DNA from: Trametes villosa
Lineage: Eukaryota > Basidiomycota > Agaricomycetes > Polyporales > Polyporaceae
Direction of reading: 5' to 3'
NCBI GenBank assembly: GCA_002964805.2
Contig: PUDQ02000056.1
Span: 310,001 to 374,000, forward strand
Length of the DNA stretch: 64,000 nt
Shown piece by piece: positions 49,403-60,910 of the stretch. The position numbers and the translations under genes were made by a program. The first letter of the stretch is position 1, and each line of letters starts with the position of its first letter. The notes under the pieces were generated by a model. That model was given only the letters and a program-made list of their open reading frames with translations. It ran no database searches and was not told the DNA's origin.

Positions 49403-49627
49403 TTTCGCAGACTTTCGTTCCTGCGAATGATGGACGAAAAGGAGAGAGTTGTTTGGCCGCGCCGAGCTCGCGAAAGTCTCCGCAAAAGGAAGGGGTCACG
49501 CGTGACTTGGGCAATCAGGGGACACAGTCACGCCGGGTCACGTATTTGGACGGGGTGCGCGGCGGCGTGCGCCCCTTGACCTCGTTCCGCGATAATCAGC
49601 TCGACATCGACGAGAACGACGACGACG
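49403..49627. promoter_or_regulatory. Shared divergent promoter region, GPN1 and FHA gene
   Basis: Only 225 bp separate the two start codons, so both promoters and 5' leaders must share it. No clear TATA box is visible; the strip is GC-rich at the GPN1 side and GACGACGA-rich just before the FHA start. Confidence 0.5.
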
Positions 49628-51790
49628 ATGGACTCTCCAGGTTCCGCACGGTCGAACATAACAGGTATGAGGGCTCGTTATGACCCACGCCCGCCTCGGG
49701 CCCGTCTCACCAGGCTCGAAGGCCTCGTCTTCCATGTCAAGGAATACGAGGGCCACGCACCCGAAACGCTCTCGTTCTCCAAGGCAGCATCGCGCACGAT
49801 ATCCGTGGGGCGCAAGCCCAGCCAAGGATACACCCCAGACGATCCGGAGCGGGCGCTGTTCAGGTGCCCGGTAGTGAGTCGTAAGCATGCGAAGATCACC
49901 TTCACGGAATACGGAAACGTATGCCACGGCCTCCTCTGCGTGCGAGGTGCCGGACGCTGAACACTCTCGCCCAAAGGTATACATCACTGACCTGCACTCC
50001 CACCACGGCACGCACATCCTCCGGCCGGGCGAGCTCGTCTGGACCGTGCTCAAGCCGGAGGTGCCCACCGTCCTCGCCGATGGCGACCTGATCACATTCG
50101 GGAAGACCGTCGGCCGGGAAAGCTACCTCGTACGCCCGGTCATTGTGCGCGTCGAGCTGGTCTTCGGCAGGGACGCCTCTCCAAGAGCACCCTCACCCCT
50201 GCCGAGCTCTCTCACCCACGATGACTCGTCTCCGGACAAGGCGTCTGCAAGACCGAGCTCTGGCCGCTACGGCGTGTACCCCCCTTCCCCCGAGTCCTCC
50301 CCATCGACGTCGGACGGCGATTCTGACGTTCAAGAGATCTCGCCGCCGGCGTCGCCCCCCGACCCGCTACCCTCATTCGAGCACGTCTTCTCGAGGTCGC
50401 AAAGCATGTCCCTTCAAAGCGGGCGGCTACGCCTTCTACAGAGCCTTCTACCTCCCGTCCACTTCTCTCCTGAGACGCCACCCCCAGAAGTAGACGAGTC
50501 GTTCTTCGAGCCTGCCCAGGTAATTCTCCCCGCAGGCCATGAGGAAGAAGACATGGACTTGTCATCCAGTCGGTCCGTATCTCCGGTTGAGCACGGCGAT
50601 GGCGATATCACCTTCGACATCGTTCCCGAGGAGCCGCCTATCGTCGGGGCATGGCCAGGCTCGTCCTCCAGCTCTTCGGAGTCCCCTGAGCAATCCCCTG
50701 AGCCCATCGGGCGTCCCGAAGTGATTGTAATTTCCGACGACGACTACGGCACTCCGTGTCAACCATGTGCTAACGACGGCCTCGCCGAAGCGATCTTCGG
50801 AGAGGTCTCCGAGTCTGAACATGAAGACGCAGTGGAGGACGTCCCGGAGTTCGTCGCCACGCACAACACATTCTTCAGCGAGGTCCAATCCGTTCTTGAA
50901 GCTTCGATCAGGGTACAAGAGCTGGTACAACCGGACCCGCAGGAGGCGCAAGTTGACTCTGCGGCCGCCCAGACCGCCGAGATCCTGGTTAGTGTTCGCG
51001 TTCTGCGTCTCGTCTGTTTGTCCTGGTATACTCATCTGCGACCTGCGGTAGACCGAGCTGACCGCTATGCGGACCACGCGGGAGCTCGACGAGTCTGCTT
51101 TCGCGACTCACGTTCAACAGACCAAGGATCGCCTCACCGCTCTCGACGGCCAGATGGTCGAGACAACCGCACGCCTCTCCGCGCGCGACGACCGCCTCTC
51201 GAGCATCCAGACACGGCTGCAGGGCCTCGGCGACCTCGTGACTGACCTCCAAGAACGCAGCACGCTCGCGGAGCGCGAGGCCGCGCGGGTCGACGAGCTC
51301 ATGAAGGAGGTCGGGTTAGCGAAGGATATGCTACGAGGTTCGCTCGTCTTCGCCTTTGCGTAGTCGTCCCTACTGATTCGACCCTTCCTCCGTAGAGACG
51401 TGCGAGCTGCAACGAGAATCCCGCGCTCAGATGGCTGAGGAGCTCGAGGCCGTGAAGGCGCTGCGCGCAGAAGCCGCCGCCGCCGTCGCTGAGGCCAAGC
51501 TTGCTGCCACGGCCGCGACCGCTGCTGCTTCGGTAAGCGCTTCGTCGCCTCTCCAGATCCACGCTTTCATGTCTAACATGGCACAGTCGACGAACACCTT
51601 GAAGCGGAAACGCGACGACTCAGAGGATGCCGAGAGCTCCGTCGTCGCAGACGACGGCGACGCACGTGCGATCGTAGTCCTGCCCTCGAAGCGCCGCCGC
51701 ACCCTTGAAGTCGCTTCGAAGGTTGCGCAGACGGCAACGGTTGCGACGATGGGTGCGGTCGCTGCGTGGGCTGCGCTCGCCTTCTCGTGA
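49628..51790 (+). CDS. FHA-domain protein with coiled coil and C-terminal tail anchor
   Basis: It has an N-terminal FHA domain (about residues 25-150) that would bind phosphothreonine, with motifs SVGRKPS and VVSRKHAKI; the usual NGT is HHGTHI here. A long acidic Ser/Pro-rich region follows, including EVIVISDDD, a typical SUMO-interacting motif. Next come a coiled coil rich in Ala, Glu and Arg, a KRKR basic patch and a hydrophobic C-terminal end (ATVATMGAVAAWAALAFS) like a tail anchor. Exons are 49628-49918, 49977-50987, 51052-51337, 51396-51532 and 51587-51790. The last intron (51533-51586, with a CTAAC branch site) is in frame, so 642 or 660 aa are both possible. The plan resembles SLMAP/Far10-type STRIPAK subunits (FHA, coiled coil, tail anchor), but this identification is only suggestive. 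Confidence 0.82.
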
Positions 51791-52390
51791 AGGGTATACT
51801 TCTCTGCGTACGTCACTCGTATTCCATCTCAGCGTCGCGACGCTGACCGCATATATGCGCAGTTGCGTCATCTGTCCGGGACAGACATGCTTTTCCGCTT
51901 TCACTGTGGATCGACAACGGAGATGGGGAGGTGAAGCTTGAGCGCGTCGAGATTGCGTCGAGGGAGGGTAGGGGTTTGGTGATTGGTCATCTCTCAAGAG
52001 GACATTGAAGGAATTATGTATGTGTTGTATCATTCGTTCCTCGTCATGGCACGTATGCTGTATGCTAGATGGAGTGTCCCGGTTGTATAGTATGTTCTGA
52101 CGTAGGGATTGTACCGTATATAAACAATGGACTGCTGTATGCACATTCTTGACTGCGCCGTGCCGTCTTCTAGCCGTGCGCGATAATAGTCACGTCTCGG
52201 AAGCTTGGCCTACTCTTCAGTCTCGACGTAGCAATATATGCTTACTGGATGTGGTTGATACAGACATCGAGCACACGCACACCTGACAGAAAGCAAGAAC
52301 AAAACAAGACAGCTCAATATATACGACACCAACAATCGAGAATGCGACTATATGCGCGCGGTTCCATCCACGATACATCAAGAGTACTAG
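51791..52390. other. Convergent 3' region, FHA gene and SAC3
   Basis: This is an AT-richer strip with several TATATA- and TGTATAC-like stretches, as expected for polyadenylation regions of two converging transcripts. No gene was seen. Confidence 0.5.
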
Positions 52391-55300
52391 CTATGCGGTC
52401 GACTTCGGAGCCCCGTACGTCTTCAGCACGTTCTGCGTCAGCGCGCGCAGCATCGCGATGGTCACGGGCGGTTTCTCGGCCACGTCCGTCGCACCAGAGG
52501 TGCTCGGGGGCGGGGACACCGAGCCGTCGGCCTCATGCTCGAGATCGCCGCCGTCGGACGGAGACATGCGCACGCGCTTGGAGGAGAGCGACCTGGGAGA
52601 CTATGAGCGTGCAGTTCGCACACGAAGGGAGTGGGGGAGGACGTACCCGTTGAGGCGGAGGTCTTCCTGCGACGCGCGCCGTTTCGGTGATGGACCGATG
52701 GAGGCCTTCAGCGCAGCTTCTGCAGCGAGTTGGCGGAGCCGGACGACTTGCGTCTCGATCGCTTGCTCGAGGTCGTGCACTGCGTCGTCGAGGGCATCGC
52801 GAGGGAGCGTTACCGCAGACGAGAGCTTGCTTCCGAGCACGTCCTGCGCGGACGAGGCCAGCAGCCTTGTCAAGCCCTCTACGAAAGGACCGGTGGCGTA
52901 TCCTGGGGATCGGGGTAAGACGATGGGTGGTCTACGAATGGAGGATAGTACGTACCTCTACCCATTTCGCCAGGCTGCGGTATGTCTTCGGGAATCTCGA
53001 TGGATACACGAGATGGGATGTCGGGGAAGAGACCGAGAATCGCCTTCAGGGCGGCGTTCAGGATGGCCTCCGCGGCTACAACCACTCGGTCGTAGCGAGT
53101 CCAGTTGACTATCACACAGCTAGTCAGAAGCAGTAGCCACTACAGCGCGCAAGCTGACTTACACTCGTCGTCCGACCAGCAGCTGTCCACCAGATCCGAA
53201 ATGGGTGACTCTACAGGAGTGACAAGGAGCTTCCGGATGTCTGCCCGGATTGTCAGTTGACATGAACGTCTGCGTGATGCAGAACCATACCTTTCCAGGA
53301 GACCTTCACCGCGAGCCGGTCGTCTGTATCAAGTGGGGTGGCATTGACGACCTCTGCGAACTTCTTGTCGAGCTCCTTGGCGGTGGCCGCGACGGAGAAG
53401 TACGATATGTGCTTCAGAGAACCATCCCGAACTGCCTTGTGCGTCTATACACGATATCGTTAGCACGACTTCTTCCCAGGGCTATAACGGTGCATACCAT
53501 GTCGATGAAGTCCTTGGTGTTCTCGTCGTCCCCCTTCTCAGACCAGTTGATCACTAGTAAGCAGGGGACGAAGTGCTCCTCGTCCGGCGGAAGCCTGGTC
53601 TCGAGAATGTCTCGTAGGCGCGCACAGTCGTCGAGAACGCGATACTTCCTGCATACAACCATTTCGTTAGGCGACCGTCTTGACAGAACCCCGCATGCAG
53701 GCTTGCACTGACCTCTCGATCTCGTCGTCCACGCCCTCCAGCGGCGAGCGCTCGAAGATAATCAACCCAGGAGAACCTTGCCCCTCGACTGCCGCGTCGA
53801 ACGCCGGGATAGAGAAGACGTTCTCCGATATCCAGCGGCCGGACGCGGGGACGTCGAATTTGTGCTCCAACCAGATCGCGGTCTTGTCGTTGACACTGTT
53901 CGTCGAGAGCCAGATGCACCATTCAGGCAGCGAGGTGTCGGGCGGTAGTCGAGCTTTGAGGCGGTCGACTACGGTGCGCCGGAAGGAGCCCTGCGCCCAT
54001 CGCCTCTCGTTCTCCTCGCGGTTCTGTTCGAGGCTATTTAAGCGCATGCCACAGAACAGATGATGTCGTACGCACCTCCTGCAGCCGCTGCGCCAGCGCC
54101 TCGTCAGTCAACGGCTCCGCAAACTGCGCAGACTTGCGCCGCTTGACGCGCCGAACCTGCGCGGTGTCGACAGGCGCGACGGACGAGACCCGCCGCTTCT
54201 TCGCCTGCGCCCGATCCTGGGCCGCCTGCCCGTTCTGGCTCGCCGACAGCCGCGTGCGCTGAACCTCCGCCTGGTACGACTCGCTGCGCCGGCACGCCTC
54301 CTCCCACGCCCTGCTCGCCTCCCTGCGTTTCCGCCAGCGTGCCCAGCAGTCGCGCACGGCCCGGCTGGCGTGCAGGAAGTCCGTCGCGAGCTGCTCGAGG
54401 TCCGCCGTACTCTGCTTCGCCTTGCCCTTCTTGGAAGAGGGCGGAGAAGAGGGCGAGATGCCGTTCGTCCGGATCTCGAGCGTGGGCTTCGGGGTCTTAG
54501 ACGCAGAGTCGGGCGTCCTGTTTACGGGCGAGGACGCCGCGAAGGACTCCATCGTGGACTGCCGCTCCAAGGCGGGCGTGCCGGGCTGAAAGAGGAGCAC
54601 TCCACCGTTTGCAGTCGCCGCATCTCCGGTGGGCGTCATGTGTATAGGACTAAGGGGCGCCCCACCCGGCGTCGGCAGCGAGAGAGAGGGGAAGTGGATC
54701 ATCGACTGCTTGCGCGACAAGCTTGGTGTTTCGGCAGACTCGAACCATCGTGCGGTAGGGGTTGGGGGGAGGTTGATGTGATTTGGCCTGCCGAGCGCGG
54801 GAGGCGGGGCGGTGGGAGAGATGGGGGACGACGGCGCGGTGGGCGTACCGGGAGAGGGCGTGTATGTCATCCGGTCTTCCCTCAGGCGGGAGAAGGGCGA
54901 AGAGGACCCGGGCAGATCCCACAGCGTCTGTCGTCGCTCGATGATCCGCGAGGGGGTCGGTGGAGGAGGCATGTCCTGGCGAGACGCATCGTCTTCAGCG
55001 GCCTCCGAGGGTATTGAGGGCGCGGCGGGGAGTTGTGACGGGGCGTTAAAGACTATGCTTGGTTGTGTGAAAGGCGCGGCTGCCGCAGATGGGGTGGAAG
55101 ATGACGATGCGGCCGAGGGGGCTGAGAACGGATCTGAGAAGATGGGTGGCTCCGAAACGGGTTTCGCTGCAGGAGGCGGCTGTGTTGTTGAGGATTGAGG
55201 CGGGAAGGATGGGGGAGATGGTCTGGCCTGTGGGGGAACGAAGCTCGAGGCGAATGGGTTGAGTGAGGGAGCTTGGGGAGGTGTCGGGTTCGTGGGTGCC

Positions 55301-57664
55301 GGCACAGAGGTACTCGCAGCAGATGGTGGTGGCTGAGATGTACTGGAGAACACTGGCGATTCCGCAGGCCATGTAGGCTGCGCACTCAACGGCGCGGTGG
55401 TTAGAGGCGTAGAGAAGATCCCGGTAGTACTTGTGCTCGCTGACAGGGCAAACGGACTCGAGCTCGAGCTTGATGAACCAAAGACCGACTTCGGTGCACC
55501 ACCACCGAATACCGAAGTAGGTGGGGCGCTTGTCGATGCGCCAAACGTCGCCCCACCAAACGCCGAGCTCTTCGTAGCAAGATTGCCGAACGCCGACTTG
55601 GGCGGTGCAGATGTCGACGATGGCAAAGTTGAGCCGGAACCGAAGAAGTTGGATGCGGATGGCTGCCCAAAGCCCGCAAACGCGGAGCCGCCAGCGGTCG
55701 TGGAGGAAGACGCGCCGTTCGCAGGGGCCCCAAACGCAGCTGGAGGGGGAGGAGCAGAGGACGCGGCTGGCTGCGTGCCAAACCCATTCGACGGCCACTG
55801 CGCTGCGGCGCTAATGGCAGGCTGAGGCGCGGTCGTAGGCTCCTCTTGAAGTTCAGGTTCCGTGAAAGTCGCGGGGCTGGCTGTGAAGAGCGCGTCCCCG
55901 TCGGGCGACGGCTGAGTGTCATCCAGAGGCGCAGAGATGCCGTCGATGATGTCCTGAATGCTGAGGCCGCCGCGGATGTCCTCAATGCCCTCGATGGCCT
56001 CCTTGCCAAAATGACGCTCGAGGATGCAGGCGACGAGATAGATCATCACGATGTTGTTCTCCTTGCGGAGGACATCTGCGAGTTGGCCGAAGATCTGCAT
56101 CGCCTGCGCGTCCACGACAAGCTTGGAGACCTTCGAGAGGGGCGCACTGGTCTTCTGCACGCGCTCGCGAAACTGGGTCGTCAGACTGAAGACGGGGTTA
56201 TTGATGATGTCGTCCGGGATGCCGTCGTTGCGTTCCTTCTGGTCACGGATGTGGATGAGGCGATGGTACACGCGCATTTCGAGCTCCGTGGGTGACTGGT
56301 ACCGACCGCGTTGGTCATGATAGAACTCCTTCAAGCTCTGAAGAGCTAAGAGAACCATGCAGTCAGTATCGCGACCCGAGCCTGCGCAGGTTGGACGTAC
56401 TGTTCATCAACTGCTGCTCTTCGAGGGCGACGGAGAAGCGCGGGCTGTCCCGCTCGAGGTGAAGCGCAAGAATATGGAAACGCGCACAACGATCGTGGCA
56501 CTCCATTGCAAGCGGGCCCGTCTCGTGCTGCATCGTGAAGTCGTTGCGCACGGCGCGAGAGCGGTCGCGAATGAAGTCATACGTCTGTGAGAACCCTCCT
56601 CGGACGAGGAGGTCGTGGAAGAGGTAGTTGAGGGTTTTCTAAAGCATCCTTTAGCACGAAACGCGTTAATGTTGCTGACTTGTACTGACCTTGAGCACTG
56701 GGGGCGGTCGCAGATCTGACGGGAGAGTCTTGTCTCCGGCGGCGCGTTCGTAGATTTTGACCGCGCGCTTGTGGTCGACGCGCTTCGTGCCGGGTATCTT
56801 CAAGCAAAATCAGCGCATTCTCGCATTCTGGAGGGCCGCTCATTCTTGAAGGTCGAGTCGAGTGCGATCGGTGGCGCAGCACCGTACACTACTATCGTAT
56901 ACCGCTGGGACGCGCAAACCGTCGAACAGGGACAGTCTTCTATTCGCGACGTAATACTGTAGTTAGTTTCATGGCGTAGCGTGCGGCATGCCAGTGAAGA
57001 CCGAGCTTCACAGGGGTGAGCCGAGTATGACGGACGACGTACCTGTACCGACCCGACCCGACCTCCGAGAATTCAGCAGCCCCAGAGATATCAACACGAA
57101 GCATCTGTGCACGTACAACTTCCCACTTGTCCAGATTGTTCTCCCTTTCACGCCGGTAACGCTCGAACCGCGGGCACATGTCCATGCACGTCCCGACCAT
57201 CGAAATCGCGTCTTCAAGCCGTTTCGGGACGTTCGGGTCGTCCATCTTGCCCTCTGCAATCGACCGCTTGCGCTCTGCCTCCCGTTGTTTGACGAGCTTG
57301 TCCGACGGGTGAGCTGTCTGTGCGTCAGTCATCGGGGCTCACACACCTCCTGGTAGAATCGTTCGCGCTCCTCGCGCGTCTCGAGCACAGGCTCCTCCTC
57401 CCCGTTGTCTTCATGCATATCTTCGTGTGTGCTTTCCACCTCACTTATGTGTTCGTCTTCCGTGCCGCTGGCACCATCTTCGTGGAAGTCGTTGGGGACG
57501 GTGAGATGCATGTTGTGGTGTCCCTGCCCGCGTCCTCTCCCACCGCGTCGAGGATGCCCACCGCGCTCCCACCGTTCGCCGTCGGAGTGGTTCCCACCAG
57601 CAACCCACTTCTTGTTGCGTGAGTGTGGCCGACGGCCTTCGGCCGCGCCTTGGATATGCATCAT
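52391..57664 (-). CDS. SAC3: SAC3/GANP-family mRNA export factor (TREX-2 scaffold)
   Basis: This is the scaffold of the TREX-2 complex, coupling transcription to mRNA export at nuclear pores. Exons from the 5' end are 57664-57347, 57296-57117, 56797-56690, 56638-56401, 56345-54076, 54023-53713, 53648-53498, 53444-53291, 53240-53163, 53108-52956, 52878-52647 and 52592-52391, giving 1464 aa. The N-terminus is Arg/Gly- and acidic-rich (1-106). The Sac3/GANP domain (about 110-440) opens with GTCMDMCPRFE and continues through IPGTKRVDHKRAVK. It is followed by about nine FG dipeptides (about 480-600), a long Pro/Ser region, a predicted helical Arg-rich region, and a C-terminal part resembling the MCM3AP/GANP C-terminus. 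The first intron (50 nt) joins YQE to LVKQREAERKR; intron 2 is long (319 nt). FG repeats lie after, not before, the Sac3 domain. Confidence 0.9.
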
Positions 57665-58078
57665 TGTGGCGGGAAGAGGCAGGCCAGCCAGTGAGGTAGG
57701 TGAGTCACAGCCGAGGAGTCAAAGAAGTCAAGAATAGCCGGTACTGATCAGGTACTTCGTGAGTGTCGTTAATAGAGAGGAGAAACAGCAAGCGGGGGTG
57801 AGTGGCAGGAGAGGAGGTCGAGGACCAGAACGAGAACGGAACGAGGACGACGAGAACAAGGCCGTAGGCGCCCGAGAGAGTGGCCGTTGTGGAAGCGCCT
57901 GCTTAGTCAGCTCTCCGGCCCGCGCCCCGCATATTGGCAGCCCAGGACCGTGCTCGTTAACGACCACGACGACCACGACGGCGACCACGACCACGTCGAC
58001 GGCGGCGACCGCTTCCGCCGTGTTTGTATACTTCTGTGGCTTTGGCGAGATCTGACGCGGTTGCAAGACTTCCCGCCT
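57665..58078. promoter_or_regulatory. Shared divergent promoter region, SAC3 and LCHN-like gene
   Basis: This is 414 bp between two divergent start codons. It includes a degenerate CGACCACGA tandem repeat at 57961-58010, close to the LCHN-like start, probably in its 5' leader. No TATA box is evident. Confidence 0.45.
57961..58010 (+). repeat. Degenerate CGACCACGA short tandem repeat
   Basis: About five and a half imperfect 9-mers (CGACCACGA and variants with GGC/GTC) occupy 50 bp directly upstream of the LCHN-like gene. It is likely a slippage-prone leader sequence. Confidence 0.6.
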
Positions 58079-60275
58079 ATGCCTTCCTCGGAGCCGGGAG
58101 AGAGTGTACCTCAGGACATTAGTGCGTTGCACACTTTTCGCATGGCGAATGCATACTTATGCTCTGACGAGATAGTTGCCATCTTCCACGCGTCATTCCA
58201 TCCAACTCAGGGCAATATCGTTGACTGGTCGTTAAAGGCTAGCGAAGGTACGAAGACAGGCCTTTTCCTGTTTCAGCACTCAACGTTCATCACCAGACTT
58301 GGACTTGTCTCATGTCGAGTTCAGCTGCTTGCCCAGCGGGCTACACCTCATAGAGCGGGACGTAGTGTGAGCGTCTTTCTTTTGCCTTGGGAATCCACGC
58401 GGGGTGTAGCAGCAACGTTGGACTATGTCGGATGTATCCCCGCTGACACCCCGCACCTCAGATACTTCACCAAGGACGAACATCAGGGCGTATGTATCTT
58501 TCGCCGAAGACAGACAACGGAACACGGCCATCGCGGTTTCCGTCTTTCCTCCCTGGGCATACTGCTTGCGAAGTCCCCTCGTCCCCGACCCTGGAAACAC
58601 GTCGCAGCACTCAAGTCGCTGGTAGACACCACATACTCTGCACTAGAGGACCGCGATGCACTCGAGCCTCTAGACGCTGACTGGGATCCTGCGCGCGCGT
58701 TCTTTGAGGAGCGCAAGGTGCGCCGTGCAGACCTAGGCGGCGTAGGCAACTGGCAGGGCTGGAACTCGGAGTTGGAGGGCACTCAGCCGGACATTAGCCC
58801 CACCGCCCACCTCCCCCACCTCCTGCGCATTCTGGGGCCGTCCTCCCTGACTTTGTACAAGCATATACTTGGACGCCGGAGGGTACTCGTCATCACTCTC
58901 CCACCCGTCGAAGCCGCGTGCATCCTGTGCCAGGTCGCTGCGGATACATGCTACGAGGAGCAGGTGAGCGAACCCGTCTCGAGCACGGACGACTGCGCAG
59001 GCGGTGACGCGCCTCCGCGGCTAAAAGGCCGCAGCGCCGCGGGGGTCAAGGTGTTGGGGATGGTCACGCTCAACGACCTGGACAAGCTGGAGTTTGAGAG
59101 CAAGTCAGGACGGGGCTGGATAGCCTGCACCACCGACTCCATTTTCCTCGACAAACCCTCTTATTACGACCTGCTCATCGACCTTCGGTCCGCCACCCCC
59201 AACACAAGACCTACCTTCCATATACCCAAGCTCGTGGAGCAACCCAACACGCGGGGCCCGTCATACCGATTATCCAGTGTTCGGTTTACTTGGAGCGATG
59301 TCCGACTGGTAAGTCTCTATATTCTGTGTGCTTACCTCTTTACTGAACACTAGGTAGTGGACGGAACTCGACCGCGTCCTGCAGCTCGACTCCGAAGGCA
59401 GCCTGGATGTATGCTGCGACCCCTCCCACTGCACAGGCAAGGGCCACGCAGGCCCCAGCTCAACGTGGACCGACGTCTGGCGCGTCTACGAGGACGTCTG
59501 CGTGATGTGCGCGGGCCTCTGGATGGGTGCATGGCGCAACACCTCCGCCGCGTCACCCTCCTCCCCATATACCCCTCGCCGTTCCGAAAACTGGGGCAGC
59601 ATCCGCCTCGAGGGCGACGACGAGCTCGGCCTCCGCACCCGGTCGACGCCATACATCCGGACCATTGGCCAAGGCATCGAAGGTCGGCCCTCCGGGAGCA
59701 CGCTGCCCTCCGGCCTGGGCAGCCTCACACCCCGCGCACTCCGGCGCGCGAGCGCGATGTCCGCCTGGACGTGGGCGGGTGGCAAAAACGGCGACGCGCA
59801 CGAGGCGGACGCGGCGCCGCGGCCGCCGACGGAGGACGCGCCCGCGCCGTCGGGCGGGATGTTCATCCCCGGGCAGCGCAATAACGTGCCCGAGCCGAGC
59901 ACGCGCCACGACGCGGCTGCGGCCGCGCGGCGCGAGCGGCAGGTGCTCACGACGCTCGCGCTCCTCGACGCGTTCCACGCGAACACGAGCGCGGTGCTCG
60001 CGCGCCTCGCCGCGCTGCTCGAGACGCGCCGCGCGCAGCAGCAGCAACAGCTGCTCTCGTCGTCGCGGAGGGCGGGCTCGGAGGCGACGCTCGTGGGCGG
60101 CGCGCAGACGGTGCTGTTCACGCCGAAGGACGTGATGTCGTTCGAGCTCGGGCCGTTCAGCGGGCTCGATGCGCGCTTCGTGGAGTGGCTCGGGGAGGAG
60201 TATGGTGGTGGGGCGCGGGTGCTGGTGCGGCGGGGCTGGAAGGACCTTGCAGGACTGATCCTCGGATTCGGTTGA
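58079..60275 (+). CDS. LCHN/DENND11-like protein (DUF2347/DUF4484 type)
   Basis: Exons are 58079-58247, 58297-58366, 58462-59308 and 59358-60275 (introns 49, 95 and 49 nt), giving 667 aa. The first half has the pattern of LCHN-type DENN-related proteins: IVAIFHASFHP near the N-terminus, GVCIFRRR, RGFRLSSLGILL and LLRILGPSSLTLYKHIL. The second half is a fungal extension with low-complexity Ser/Arg/Ala segments, a poly-Gln run (QQQQQ) and a conserved-looking C-terminal block (FTPKDVMSFELGPFSGLDARF). DENN-family proteins usually act on Rab GTPases in membrane traffic; whether this one does is inference. Introns were placed so that REDVVYF and WSDVRL/WTELDR become continuous. Other families cannot be excluded without a profile search. 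Confidence 0.72.
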
Positions 60276-60910
60276 CGGACTTCGGGCTGCAGTGTAGGGG
60301 ACCGCGAGGAGGATGTACGCGGGCCGGGGAGGCCGTTTGACGCTTTCCAGCGATATGCGGAGGTGTTGATCGTGTGGTGCGTCGAGCAAGCCAGCGCGAT
60401 CTATGTCTGCTACCATGTTATGTCGATACCCGTTATGTTTTATGTAGGCCTGATGATGTTGTGCAGTGTTGATGAACGATAGGGCTTTGTGCGTCGCGCC
60501 CACTGAAAGAGCTACGGTCTGGTTATGCGTTATAGCTTCAAGCTCACGCTGACCAGCTACTCGCGAGCGGCGGCGCCAGTAACGATGAAACTCAACGTTG
60601 GCAGTGATATTAGTACAACGCTCAGCTCGAGATGAGTAGATGAGTCCAGGTACATTGAGGAGAGACTAGGGAGTACGTATATATACATAGGGCGATATGA
60701 TTGTGTACACTATGCAGAATAGATCGTCTGCAGCAGGGGAATATGATGATAGCTATATGATACATGGTGGTATATCCGGAAAGACGTTGGATCAGAGGGA
60801 TGAGTTGAAACAGAGAAAGTGACTAATGTACGGTAGAGAAGTCAGAGTGCGATAGGGTGGAGGTACAGAGCGTTCGAGGTCTACACATTTCTCGACTTCT
60901 AGGAGAGGTC
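60276..60910. other. Convergent 3' region, LCHN-like gene and kinase 3
   Basis: AT-rich stretches (for example TACGTATATATACATAG near 60675) fit 3' ends and polyadenylation signals of two converging genes. No gene was found. Confidence 0.5.

Noticed and set aside
57297..57346. Stop codon apparently ending the first SAC3 frame (SAC3 read as two genes)
   Set aside because: A 50-nt intron joins YQE to LVKQREAERKR and restores the family pattern; a shorter 29-nt option was rejected as too small for an intron here.
59553..60503. 316-codon minus-strand frame
   Set aside because: It is antisense to the last exon of the LCHN-like gene, with His/Arg/Ala-rich translation and no motif; the plus frame is conserved-looking and splices in frame.
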